A stretch of 64,000 nt of DNA from Cellulomonas composti (lineage in GTDB: Bacteria; Actinomycetota; Actinomycetes; Actinomycetales; Cellulomonadaceae), in NCBI RefSeq assembly GCF_007990245.1, contig NZ_BJWG01000009.1:96642-160641 (forward strand). Reading direction: 5' to 3'. Under the pieces are notes generated by a model. The model worked only from the letters and a program-made list of their open reading frames with translations, ran no database searches and was not told where the DNA came from. Made by a program: the position numbers and the translations under genes. Shown here piece by piece: positions 31,201 through 41,745 of this stretch. Each line of letters opens with the position of its first letter. Within the stretch, counting starts at the first letter, position 1.

Positions 31201-33435
31201 GTGAGTCCCCGCTCCAGCCGGCCCCCCCGCCCGCTCGGCGTGCACGTCGTCGACGGCGGCGTGCAGGTCGCCGTCGTCGCATCGCACGCGACGGGTGTCG
31301 ACCTGTGCCTACCCGGACCCGACGGCGTCGAACGCCGCGTCCCGCTCGGGGGCCCGCACCTCGGCACGTTCAGCGCGTTCGTCCCCGGCGTGCGTGCGGG
31401 CGACAGGTACGGGTTCCGCGTGCACGGCGCGTGGGACCCGGTCCGCGGTCTGCGGCACAACCCCGCCAAGCTGCTCGTCGACCCCTACGCCCGCGGCCTG
31501 TCCGGTGAGCTCGAGTACGGGCCGGAGACGTACGGCCACGTCGTCGACAGGTTCGGGCTCGGCGACGTCTACGGCCAGGCCGATCCGCGCGACTCCGCAG
31601 GTCACGTGCCGTGGTCCGTCGTCGTGGACACGCGCGAGCTGCCCGGCCCGGACCCCGCGGCGAACCGCCCGTGGGTGCCGTGGGAGCGCTCCGTCGTCTA
31701 CGAGGCGCACGTGCGCGGCCTGACCATGCGCGCGCCGCAGATGCCCGAGGAGCTGCGCGGCACCTACGCCGGGCTCGCGCACCCGTCCGTCGTGGACCAC
31801 CTGCTGGGGCTGGGCGTCACCGCCGTCGAGCTGCTGCCGATCCACGCGGTGGCCTCCGAGCCGCACCTGGTCGCGCGCGGCCTGACGAACTACTGGGGCT
31901 ACTCGACGCTCGGCTTCTTCGCGCCCGAGCCCCGCTACGCGACCGCGGCCGCACGAGCAGCCGGCCCGGCAGCGGTGCTGGCGGAGGTCCGCGCGATGGT
32001 GCACACGCTGCACGAGGCGGGGCTCGAGGTGCTGCTCGACGTCGTCTACAACCACACGCACGAGGGCGGCCTGCCCGGTCAGCACGTCTCGTGGCGCGGC
32101 CTCGACAACACGCTCTACTACATGCACGACGGCAACACCCCCGCGACCCTGATCGACGTCACGGGCTGCGGGAACACGCTCGACTTCCGGCGCACCGCGG
32201 TGGTCGGCATGACGCTGGACTCCTTGCGCTACTGGGCTGAGGTCGTCGGCGTCGACGGGTTCCGGTTCGACCTCGCCGTGACGCTCGCGCGCGGGCCGGA
32301 CGGCTTCGTGCAGGACCACCCGCTGCTGGTGGCGGCCACGACCGACCCTGTGCTGCAGGGCATCAAGCTCGTCGCCGAGCCGTGGGACGTGGGACCCGGC
32401 GGCTGGCGCACCGGCATGTTCCCGCCGCCGTTCGCGGAGTGGAACGACCGGTTCCGCAACGCGGTGCGCTCGTTCTGGCTGGCCGACCCGGCACGCGCCG
32501 CGCACGGCCTGCCGGGGCACCGCGTGCGCGACCTCGCGACCCGCCTGTCCGGCTCGGTCGACCTGTTCGGCCAGTCCGACCCGCCGCTGCTGCGTGGCCC
32601 GATGGCGTCGGTCAACTTCGTCACCGCGCACGACGGCTACACGCTCGCCGACCTCGTCACGTACGAGCACAAGCACAACCTCGCCAACGGCGAGCACAAC
32701 CGGGACGGGACCGACGACAACCGTTCGTGGAACCACGGCATCGAGGGGTCCGTGCTGCCCGACTCGCCCGCCGCGGCCATCGCGCCGCTGCGCCGCCGCT
32801 CGATCCGCAACCTGTTCGCCACGCTCGCGATCGCCGCCGGCACGCCCATGATCACCGCGGGCGACGAGATGGGGCGCACGCAGAGCGGCAACAACAACGC
32901 CTACTGCCTCGACGACGAGCTCACGTGGGTGAACTGGGACCTCGCACCGTGGGGGCACGACCTGCTCGCGACGACGCGCTGGCTCATCGCGCTGCGGCGC
33001 GACCACCCCGCGCTGCGCTCGACGCGCTTCTACACGGGCCGCCCCGTGGACGGCAGCGGTCGCGCCGACCTGTCGTGGTTCGACGCCGAGGGGCACGCGT
33101 TCGACCACGGCCGCTGGCACGACGCCTCCATCCGTACCTTGCAGATGCTGCGCGCGGCCCGCCCCGACGATCCCGCGGAGCACGACGGGACAGGCCGCGC
33201 CGACCCGCTCGACGTCGTGCTCGTCGTCGTCAACGGCGCGCTCGACGCGGTGGACGTCGCGCTCGCCGGCGAGCCCACCGACCGGTGGCGCCTGGTGTGG
33301 GACTCGGTGTGGGAGCACCCCGACGAGCAGCGCTCGTCGGCGATCGCGGGGGCGCTGCACGGCGACGCGGGCGAGGTCGCGGTGATGGAGCCCCTGAGCA
33401 TGCGCATCTACGTCCTGGAACCACCGACGGTCTGA
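31201..33435 (+). CDS. glgX: Glycogen debranching enzyme GlgX
   Basis: A 744-residue GH13 isoamylase-type debranching enzyme that cuts alpha-1,6 branches of phosphorylase-limited glycogen. An N-terminal CBM48-like domain (about 10-110) is followed by the catalytic barrel, with nucleophile Asp357 in DGFRFDLAV, acid/base Glu393 in LVAEPWDVG and stabilising Asp478 in VTAHDGYTL. The NFVTAHDG, GNNNAYCLDDELTWVNWD and METAGDEMGRTQ-like blocks mark the GlgX branch. It is transcribed alone, ahead of a flavodoxin-like gene. It belongs functionally with the glgE-treS-mak and glgB genes further downstream. Confidence 0.94.
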   Translation: MSPRSSRPPRPLGVHVVDGGVQVAVVASHATGVDLCLPGPDGVERRVPLGGPHLGTFSAFVPGVRAGDRYGFRVHGAWDPVRGLRHNPAKLLVDPYARGLSGELEYGPETYGHVVDRFGLGDVYGQADPRDSAGHVPWSVVVDTRELPGPDPAANRPWVPWERSVVYEAHVRGLTMRAPQMPEELRGTYAGLAHPSVVDHLLGLGVTAVELLPIHAVASEPHLVARGLTNYWGYSTLGFFAPEPRYATAAARAAGPAAVLAEVRAMVHTLHEAGLEVLLDVVYNHTHEGGLPGQHVSWRGLDNTLYYMHDGNTPATLIDVTGCGNTLDFRRTAVVGMTLDSLRYWAEVVGVDGFRFDLAVTLARGPDGFVQDHPLLVAATTDPVLQGIKLVAEPWDVGPGGWRTGMFPPPFAEWNDRFRNAVRSFWLADPARAAHGLPGHRVRDLATRLSGSVDLFGQSDPPLLRGPMASVNFVTAHDGYTLADLVTYEHKHNLANGEHNRDGTDDNRSWNHGIEGSVLPDSPAAAIAPLRRRSIRNLFATLAIAAGTPMITAGDEMGRTQSGNNNAYCLDDELTWVNWDLAPWGHDLLATTRWLIALRRDHPALRSTRFYTGRPVDGSGRADLSWFDAEGHAFDHGRWHDASIRTLQMLRAARPDDPAEHDGTGRADPLDVVLVVVNGALDAVDVALAGEPTDRWRLVWDSVWEHPDEQRSSAIAGALHGDAGEVAVMEPLSMRIYVLEPPTV

Positions 33436-33519
33436 CGCGTCGGCTCCGCCTGACCGCGCTCGCTCCCGACGGGACCTGCGACCCAGCCGCACGCACATGT
33501 GCACCGGGATGCTTGACCC

Positions 33520-34044
33520 ATGGGAGCGCTCGTGGTGTTCGAGTCGATGTTCGGCTGCACGCAGTCGATCGCCGAGGCCGTGGGCGACGGGCTCACCGCC
33601 GCGCACATCCCCGCCGAGGTGGTCGAGGTCGGCCGCGCGGCCGGGCACGACGTGGCGGTCGCCCGCGCGGACCTGCTCGTGATCGGCGCGCCCACGCACA
33701 TGCGTGGGATGAGCACGCCCCGCACCCGTGCGCTCGCGCGCACCCGCAGCGACGACCTCGTCTCGACCGACCTCGGCGTGCACGAGTGGCTGGACGCGCT
33801 CCCCGGTCTGAGCGGTCGGCTCGTCGCGGTGTTCGACACACGCTCGGGGGCACGGTTCGCCGGTTCGGCCGGTGAGCGGATCGAACGCCTGCTGCGCAAG
33901 CGCAACGCCCGGTTGGTCGCTCCCGTGCAGGCGTTCGGCGTCATCTCCAAGGACGACGGCACCGCGGAGCTCGGGCCGGGACAGCTCGAGCTCGCGAAGG
34001 CGTGGGGTGCCACGCTCGCCGGGGCGCTCGCCAGCGCGATCTGA
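33520..34044 (+). CDS. Flavodoxin-like domain protein
   Basis: A 174-residue protein with a flavodoxin-like fold: ALVVFESMFGCTQSIAEAVGDGL is the FMN phosphate-binding loop, and DLLVIGAPTHMRGMSTPRTRA corresponds to the loop that stacks on the isoalloxazine ring. It probably binds FMN and transfers electrons, but the partner is unknown. The neighbouring FAD dehydrogenase is a candidate, though it is frameshifted. The ATG at 33520 has no strong Shine-Dalgarno sequence. Similar stand-alone genes occur in many actinobacteria without an assigned role. Confidence 0.8.
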   Translation: MGALVVFESMFGCTQSIAEAVGDGLTAAHIPAEVVEVGRAAGHDVAVARADLLVIGAPTHMRGMSTPRTRALARTRSDDLVSTDLGVHEWLDALPGLSGRLVAVFDTRSGARFAGSAGERIERLLRKRNARLVAPVQAFGVISKDDGTAELGPGQLELAKAWGATLAGALASAI

Positions 34045-34066
34045 CCCGGACCGGCCCCGCAGGACG

Positions 34067-34072
34067 TAATCT
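34067..34072 (+). promoter_or_regulatory. -10 box of the FAD dehydrogenase gene, leaderless layout
   Basis: TAATCT, a good -10 match, seven bases before the ATG at 34080. Confidence 0.5.
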
Positions 34073-34079
34073 GCCCCGC

Positions 34080-35731
34080 ATGGGAACCCACGACGTCGTG
34101 GTCGTCGGCGCCGGGCTCGCGGGCCTGGTCGCCACCGCCGAGCTCACCGCCGCCGGTCGGCGCGTGCTGCTCCTGGACGCGGAGAACGCCGCCTCGATCG
34201 GGGGCCAGGCGTTCTGGTCGTTCGGCGGGCTGTTCCTCGTCGACTCGCCCGAACAACGTCGGCTGGGCGTCAAGGACTCCCGCGAGCTCGCGCTCGCGGA
34301 CTGGTTCGGCTCCGCGGACTTCGCGTCCGACGGCTCCGACCGCTGGGGCCGGGCGTGGGCGGAGGCGTTCGTCGACTTCGCGGCCGGTGAGCTGCGGCCG
34401 TGGCTGCACACGCAGGGCGTGCGTTGGTTCCCGCTCGTGCAGTGGGCCGAGCGCGGCGGCTACCTCGCGGGCGGGCACGGCAACTCGGTCCCCCGGTTCC
34501 ACGTCACGTGGGGCACCGGGCCGGGCATCCTCGAGCCGTTCGTGCGCGCGCTCGTCGACGCACGGGCCGCGGGCCTGGTCGAGGTGCGGCTCCGGCACCG
34601 GGTCACCTCGCTCGTCGTGACCGACGGCCGCGTCACGGGGGTGCGCGGGGACGTCCTGGCCCCGGACGGCGCGGCGCGCGCGGTCCCGACGACGCGCGAG
34701 GTCGTGCGGCCGTTCGAGGTCGACGCGACCGCGGTCGTCGTCGCGACCGGCGGGATCGGCGCGAACCACGAACTCGTGCGAGCGGCGTGGCCGGCCGACG
34801 CGGGCCGCCTGCCCGCCCGGATGCTGTCGGGCGTCCCGGACCACGTCGACGGGTCGGGCATCGCCGCGGCGCGCGCGGCGGTGCGGCCGTGGTCCACGAG
34901 GACCGCATGTGGCACTACCCCGAGGGCATCACCAACCACTCCCCGGTCTGGTCCCGGCACGGCATCCGCATCCTGCCGGGCCCGTCGTCGCTGTGGCTCG
35001 ACGCCGACGGCAACCGGCTGCCGGTGCCGCTGTTCCCGGGCTTCGACTCGCTCGGCGCGCTGCAGCACATCACCCGCCGCGGTGACGACCACTCCTGGTT
35101 CGTGCTCGACAAGACGATCCTCGGCTCGGAGTTCGCGCTGTCCGGCTCCGAGCAGAACCCCGACCTCACGGGCAAGGACGTGCGCCTGCTGATGCAGCGC
35201 GTCCGGCCGGGTGCTGTCGGACCGGTCGAGGCGTTCGCGCAGGAGTCCGACGAGTTCATCTGGGCGGACACGCCCGCCGAGCTCGCGGCCGGGATGAACG
35301 CGCTGACGGGCGAGGACCGCATCGACGCGGCCGCGCTCGAGCAGCTCGTCGTCGAGCGGGACCGCCAGGTCACCTCGGGGCTGGCCAAGGACCTGCAGGT
35401 CGTCGCGACGGCGCAGGCGCGCCAGTACGTCGTCGACAAGCTCATCCGGGTCGCCAAGCCCCACCGCCTGCTCGACCCGAAGCACGGCCCGCTGCTCGCC
35501 GTGCGCCTCTCGGTGCTCACCCGCAAGACGCTCGGCGGCCTGCACACCGACCTCGAGGGACGCGTGCTGCGCCCCGACCGTCAGGTGCTGCCCGGCCTGT
35601 GGGCCGTCGGCGAGGCGGCCGGCTTCGGCGGTGGCGGCGTGCACGGCCACCGCGCGCTCGAGGGCACGTTCCTCGGCGGCTGCCTGTTCACGGGCCTGAC
35701 CGCCGGCCGCGCCCTCGCGGCGCTGGACTGA
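34080..35731 (+). pseudogene. FAD-binding dehydrogenase (KstD/fumarate-reductase-like), one-base frameshift
   Basis: Two overlapping frames together encode one 550-residue flavoprotein of the 3-ketosteroid-dehydrogenase/fumarate-reductase FAD family. The first frame starts MGTHDVVVVGAGLAGLVA (dinucleotide-binding GxGxxG) and continues to IAAARAA. The second resumes at AAVVHEDRMWHYPEGI and ends with the FAD-contact segment GLWAVGEAAGFGGGGVHGHRALEG and LGGCLFTGLTAGRALAALD. Restoring one G in the run at 34880-34881 joins them as IAAARAAGAAVVHEDRMWHY, so a single-base deletion or a base-call error explains the break. Everything else looks intact, which favours a recent event or a sequencing error. 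The expected substrate is unclear. Confidence 0.85.
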
Positions 35732-35744
35732 ACCGTCCAGCCCC

Positions 35745-36113
35745 TCACGATCTGGTCGAGCTGCGTCCGAGTGCCGCAAGGTTGAGCGCCACCTCGCGCG
35801 CGGCGAGGTCGTACCCCGTCGCGGCCGTCCCCGACCAGTTCACGCCCACGCGGATGTCGTCCCGCTCGAGTCCCGGCAACCAGCGCGAGAGGAACACTCC
35901 CAGCGAGAGCTCGACGGGAACGAAGGCTCCGTAGTCCGGCACCGTGGCGATGACCTTCTCCGCGCGCGAACGCAGCGACCAGAACGGCATCGCTCGACGG
36001 CCTTCCGGTGATAGCGGTGCCGGGAACCCGTCGCCGTCCCGCACGGCCCACACCGACCCCTCGCGGACGGCCTCTTCGTAGAAGGCCGTCGCCTGCGCCG
36101 CGCTGATGCCCAC
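35745..36113 (-). CDS. DUF2750-like protein
   Basis: A 122-residue soluble protein. The order of features matches DUF2750: an N-terminal helix with FYEEAVREGSVWAVRDGDGF, then AMPFWSLRSRAEKVIATVPDYGAFVPVELSLGVFLSRWLPGLERDDIRVGVNW. The PFW motif and the WLPG...D.I.V core are the strongest points of agreement. Function unknown. The start is a GTG at 36113; an upstream ATG at 36136 is out of frame. It converges on the FAD dehydrogenase gene, with 13 bases between stops. Confidence 0.7.
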   Translation of the reverse strand: MGISAAQATAFYEEAVREGSVWAVRDGDGFPAPLSPEGRRAMPFWSLRSRAEKVIATVPDYGAFVPVELSLGVFLSRWLPGLERDDIRVGVNWSGTAATGYDLAAREVALNLAALGRSSTRS

Positions 36114-36181
36114 TCCGTCATCGTCCCACCCAGCACGTCACGCCTGTGCCCGACCTACCGAGGTCGTGAGAGGGTCGTTCG

Positions 36182-37417
36182 TCAGGCTGGCGAGCCAGCC
36201 GCGAGCGCGGGCGCGATCACGGGCGTGAGCGGCAGCCGCGGGATCAGCGTCGCCTGCACGGCGTGGTAGAGGTCCGCCTTGCCCGCCCAGACCGTGCGTG
36301 AGACGGCGTTGTCGACGCCGAGCTCGTGCCACCAGGACCCGCCGTCGCGGTCGATCACGTGCGCGCCGATGTACTCCCACCAGGTGGTGTACCAGTCGTC
36401 GAACCGGGCGTCACCGGTCGCGGTGTGCAAGGCGGCGGCCGCCGCGACGGCCTCGGCGGCGACCCAGTGCATCCGCTCGCGGACGACCGGCGCGCCCGTC
36501 CAGTCGACCGTGTAGACGAATCCGTCCGCACCGTCGACGGCCCAGCCCTCGCGCACGCCCGCGTCGAACAGCGCGACGGCGTCGTCGAGCATCCAGTCCG
36601 GGACGTCGGCGCCGCGCACCGCGAGCGCCGCGCGGGTGTGCAGCGTGAGACGCGCCCACTCGAACCAGTGCCCGATCGTCGCGCCGTAGGGCCGGAACGG
36701 GTCGGCCGGCGCGTCCGCGTTGTACTCGAGGTCCGCGACCCAGTCGGCGTCGAAGTGCTCGGGGATCCGCCATTCGTTGCCGCGGGCGAAGCCGTGCACG
36801 ACGCGCTCGACGATCCGCGCGGCCCGGTGCAGCCAACGGTCGTCGCCCGTGACCTCGGCGGCCGCGAGGTAGGCCTCGACCGTGTGCATGTTCGCGTTGA
36901 CGCCGCGGTAGCCGTCGAGCGTCGCGAACGCCCGGTCCCACTCCTCGACGACCATCCCCGCGGACTCGTCCCAGAACCGCTCCTCCTGCACACGCAGTGC
37001 ACGTTCGAGCAGGTCGCGCGCCCCCGGGCGCCCCGCGAGCGTCGCGCTCGAGGCGGCGAGCACGACGAACGCGTGGGGGTAGGCGGCCTTCGTCCCCGTC
37101 CCCACCGGCTCGCCGTCGCGCGTGACCTCGGCGTACCAGCCGCCGTGCTCCTGGTCCTCGAACGTCCCGACGATCGCCGCGAGCCCGTGGTCGACGAGCG
37201 CGGCGGAGCCCGGCCGGCCGAGGAGGTGGCCGATCGCGTAGACGTGGGTCATCCGGCACGCGATCCACAGCTCGAGCGGCCCGTCGACGGGCCGGCCGTC
37301 GTCGTCCTGGCGCGCGAACCCGCCGGCCGGCAGCGCGGCCGCGCGCCCGAACGCGAGCAGGCGGTCGGTCTCCGTCTCGAGCCAGCGGGTGTGCGCAGTC
37401 GTCGCGAGCCAGGCCAT
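36182..37417 (-). CDS. AGE-superfamily aldose-ketose isomerase (YihS/mannose-isomerase-like)
   Basis: A 411-residue (alpha/alpha)6-barrel protein of the N-acylglucosamine 2-epimerase superfamily. The segments GVNANMHTVEAYLAAAEVTG (catalytic-type His), IGHWFEWARLTLH and AGKADLYHAVQATLIPRLP resemble YihS-type isomerases and bacterial D-mannose isomerases more than cellobiose 2-epimerases. It would interconvert mannose and fructose, or lyxose and xylulose, in the cytoplasm. It could therefore process mannose released by the beta-mannosidase encoded at 48-50.6 kb, although it is not in that operon. The ATG at 37417 has GGAGG eight bases ahead. It is divergent from glgE across an AT-rich palindrome. 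Confidence 0.8.
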   Translation of the reverse strand: MAWLATTAHTRWLETETDRLLAFGRAAALPAGGFARQDDDGRPVDGPLELWIACRMTHVYAIGHLLGRPGSAALVDHGLAAIVGTFEDQEHGGWYAEVTRDGEPVGTGTKAAYPHAFVVLAASSATLAGRPGARDLLERALRVQEERFWDESAGMVVEEWDRAFATLDGYRGVNANMHTVEAYLAAAEVTGDDRWLHRAARIVERVVHGFARGNEWRIPEHFDADWVADLEYNADAPADPFRPYGATIGHWFEWARLTLHTRAALAVRGADVPDWMLDDAVALFDAGVREGWAVDGADGFVYTVDWTGAPVVRERMHWVAAEAVAAAAALHTATGDARFDDWYTTWWEYIGAHVIDRDGGSWWHELGVDNAVSRTVWAGKADLYHAVQATLIPRLPLTPVIAPALAAGSPA

Positions 37418-37473
37418 GTCGGCATCCTCCACCTGTCGGGTGGCCGTCACGTGTCGACGGACACCTCGTGCGC

Positions 37474-37495
37474 TTAGTTTGTGGGCCGAACTTAA
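37474..37495. promoter_or_regulatory. Imperfect palindrome upstream of the isomerase gene
   Basis: TTAGTTTG and CGAACTTAA form an inverted repeat with one unpaired base, in a local AT-rich island 57-78 bases before the isomerase start. TTAGTTT-type half-sites resemble some ROK operators. The 13-base string GTGCGCTTAGTTT here is also present in the ROK-associated promoter at 17148-17160 on the other strand. Confidence 0.35.
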
Positions 37496-37630
37496 CATCG
37501 CACCGCCGACGACAGGACCGGTGGACGCCTCCCGCGCCGCTCGTCGTGCACACCGGCTCGATCGCCACGGTCGGACGAGCTGGTGACCGACCGACGGGCG
37601 CTGCGGATGCCCGCACGGCTCACGTGTCGG

Positions 37631-37636
37631 TAGGTT
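37631..37636 (+). promoter_or_regulatory. -10-like box before glgE
   Basis: TAGGTT lies eight bases before the glgE GTG. CGGGAG between them could also serve as a weak, very close ribosome site, so a leaderless layout is only one reading. Confidence 0.3.
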
Positions 37637-37644
37637 CGGGAGCT

Positions 37645-39863
37645 GTGACGAGCTCCCCCGACGGTCGCCGCGCGCCCGCCCCCTCCGGCAAGGCGAAGCG
37701 CCGTGCCGCCCCCGCCACCGCTACCGCTCCCGACGCGGTGTCCGCACCGACTCCCAGGCCCGACGCCGGGCCAGTTCCCGGGACAGTTCCCGGGACAGTT
37801 CCCGGGCCAGTCCCCGAGCCTGCACCGGCCCGCCCGGCGCCGATCGGCCGCATCCCGGTCGTCGACGTCTTCCCCGTCGCCGAGGGTGGGCGGTTCCCCG
37901 CCAAGGCCGTCGTCGGCGAGGCGTTCCCCGTCCGGGCGACGGTCTTCCGCGAGGGCCATGACGCGGTCGCTGCGACCGCGGTGCTGACGGACCCGGACGG
38001 CGCCGACCACTCGTGGGCTCCGATGGTCGACGTCGCGCCCGGCCTCGACCGGTTCGAGGCACGCCTGGCCCCGGACCGCACGGGCGACTGGACGTTCCGC
38101 GTCGAGGGCTGGTCGGACCCCTACGCGACCTGGGTGCACGACGCCGCGATCAAGGTCGCGGCGGGCGTCGACGTCGAGCTCATGCTCACCGAGGGTGTTG
38201 CGCTGCTGACGAGGGCCGCCGAGCGTGCGGCCGACGAGCCCGCGCCCGGGACCGTGTCCGGCAAGGTCCCCGTCGCGATGCCGGCCGACGACGCGGCGAC
38301 CCTGCGCGCCGCCGCCGCCGCGATGCTCGCCACCCACGCCTCCCCCGACGAGCGTCTGGCCGTCGGCCTCGGCGACGACGTCCGCGCGGCGCTGGCCCGC
38401 ACCCCGCTGCGGGACCTCGTGTCCGCCTCCCCCGCCTACCCGCTGCGCGTCGAGCGACCCCTCGCGATGACGGGCGCCTGGTACGAGCTGTTCCCGCGCT
38501 CGCACGGTGCGCGGTTCGACGAGCGCACCCAGTCGTGGGTGAGCGGGACGCTGCGGACCGCCGCCGACGAGCTGCCCCGCATCGCGGGGATGGGCTTCGA
38601 CGTCGTCTACCTCACGCCCATCCACCCGATCGGGCTGTCCAACCGCAAGGGCCGCAACAACGCCCTGGGCGCCGAGCCGGGCGACCCGGGCTCGCCGTAC
38701 GCGATCGGGTCGGCCGACGGCGGCCACGACGCGATCGAGCCCACGCTCGGCACGTTCGAGGACTTCGACGCCTTCGTCGGCCGGGCGCGCGACCTCGGCC
38801 TCGAGGTCGCGCTCGACATCGCGCTGCAGTGCTCGCCGGACCACCCGTGGGTCTCCACGCACCCGGAGTGGTTCACGACGCGGCTCGACGGCACGATCGC
38901 GTACGCGGAGAACCCGCCGAAGAAGTACCAGGACATCTACCCGCTCAACTTCGACAACGACCCGGTCGGGCTGGCCCACGAGATCCGCCGCGTCCTGCAG
39001 GTGTGGATCGACCACGGCGTGACGGCGTTCCGCGTCGACAACCCGCACACCAAGCCGCTCGACTTCTGGCAGTGGCTGCTCGCGGACGTGCACCGCGACC
39101 ACCCCGAGGTCATCTTCCTGTCCGAGGCGTTCACGCGTCCCGCGATGATGCAGACGCTCGCCAAGGTCGGCTTCCACCAGTCGTACACGTACTTCACGTG
39201 GCGGCAGACGAAGGAGGAGCTCGGCGCGTACCTCGCCGAGGTGGGCGGTGACCAGGGCGCGTGGATGCGCCCGAGCTTCTGGCCGACGACGCACGACATC
39301 CTGCCGCCGTACCTGCACGGCCAGGGCGCCGCCGCCTGGGCGGTCCGCGCGGTGCTCGCGGCGCTCGGCGCGCCGACCTGGGGCGTCTACTCGGGGTACG
39401 AGCTGCTCGAGAACATCCCCCGGCCGGGTGTCGAGGAGCAGATCGACAACGAGAAGTACGAGTTCAAGCCGCGCGACTGGAGCGCCGCGAAGCAGTTCGG
39501 GCTCGAACAGCTCATCACCCGGCTCAACGCGCTGCGCCGCGAGCACCCGGCCCTGCAGCAGCTGCGCAACGTGCGTGTGCACCCGACGACCGACGACGCG
39601 ACGCTCGCGTTCTCGCGCCACCTCGCCGCGGAGCACTCGCCGACGGGGCGGCCGGACACCGTCGTCGTCGTCGTGAACCTCGATCCCTGGAACACGCGCG
39701 AGGGCATGCTCTACCTGGACCTGGAGGCGTTCGGGCTGGCGCCGGATGCGCGCGTCGTCGCGCACGACGAGCTGCGCCCCGACACCTACGAGTGGGGCTC
39801 CGACGTGTACGTGCACCTCGATCCCGCGCTGCGCCCCGCGCACGTCGTCCGCCTGGAGCACCC

Positions 39864-39867
<4 letters not shown>
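37645..39867 (+). CDS. glgE: Alpha-1,4-glucan:maltose-1-phosphate maltosyltransferase
   Basis: A 740-residue GH13_3 enzyme that adds maltose units from maltose-1-phosphate to alpha-glucan. After a Pro/Ala-rich N-terminal tail (1-60) come the N domain and barrel. Nucleophile Asp465 ([11 protein letters not shown]), acid/base Glu494 (FLSEAFTRP) and Asp551 (TTHDILP) have exactly the 29- and 57-residue spacings of Streptomyces GlgE (394/423/480). [15 protein letters not shown] marks the family's maltosyl-phosphate region. The GTG at 37645 starts a tail in which a 12-bp DNA repeat encodes PVPGT repeats. The stop overlaps the treS start by four bases. Confidence 0.96.
37772..37819. repeat. Four tandem 12-bp repeats inside glgE
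   Basis: CAGTTCCCGGGA occurs at 37772 and 37784, with variants at 37796 and 37808. The array is in frame and encodes a [17 protein letters not shown] linker in the GlgE N-terminal tail. Length changes by multiples of four residues would be tolerated. Confidence 0.9.
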
Positions 39868-41744
<1,877 letters not shown>

Positions 41745-41745
41745 C

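Noticed and set aside
31680..31695. TGGGAGCGCTCC, a CelR-type operator match inside glgX, and a similar ATGGGAGCGCTCG at the flavodoxin start (33519)
   Set aside because: Both are inside or at the start of coding sequence, encode ordinary residues (WERS and MGAL), and are not in AT-rich or promoter-like surroundings.
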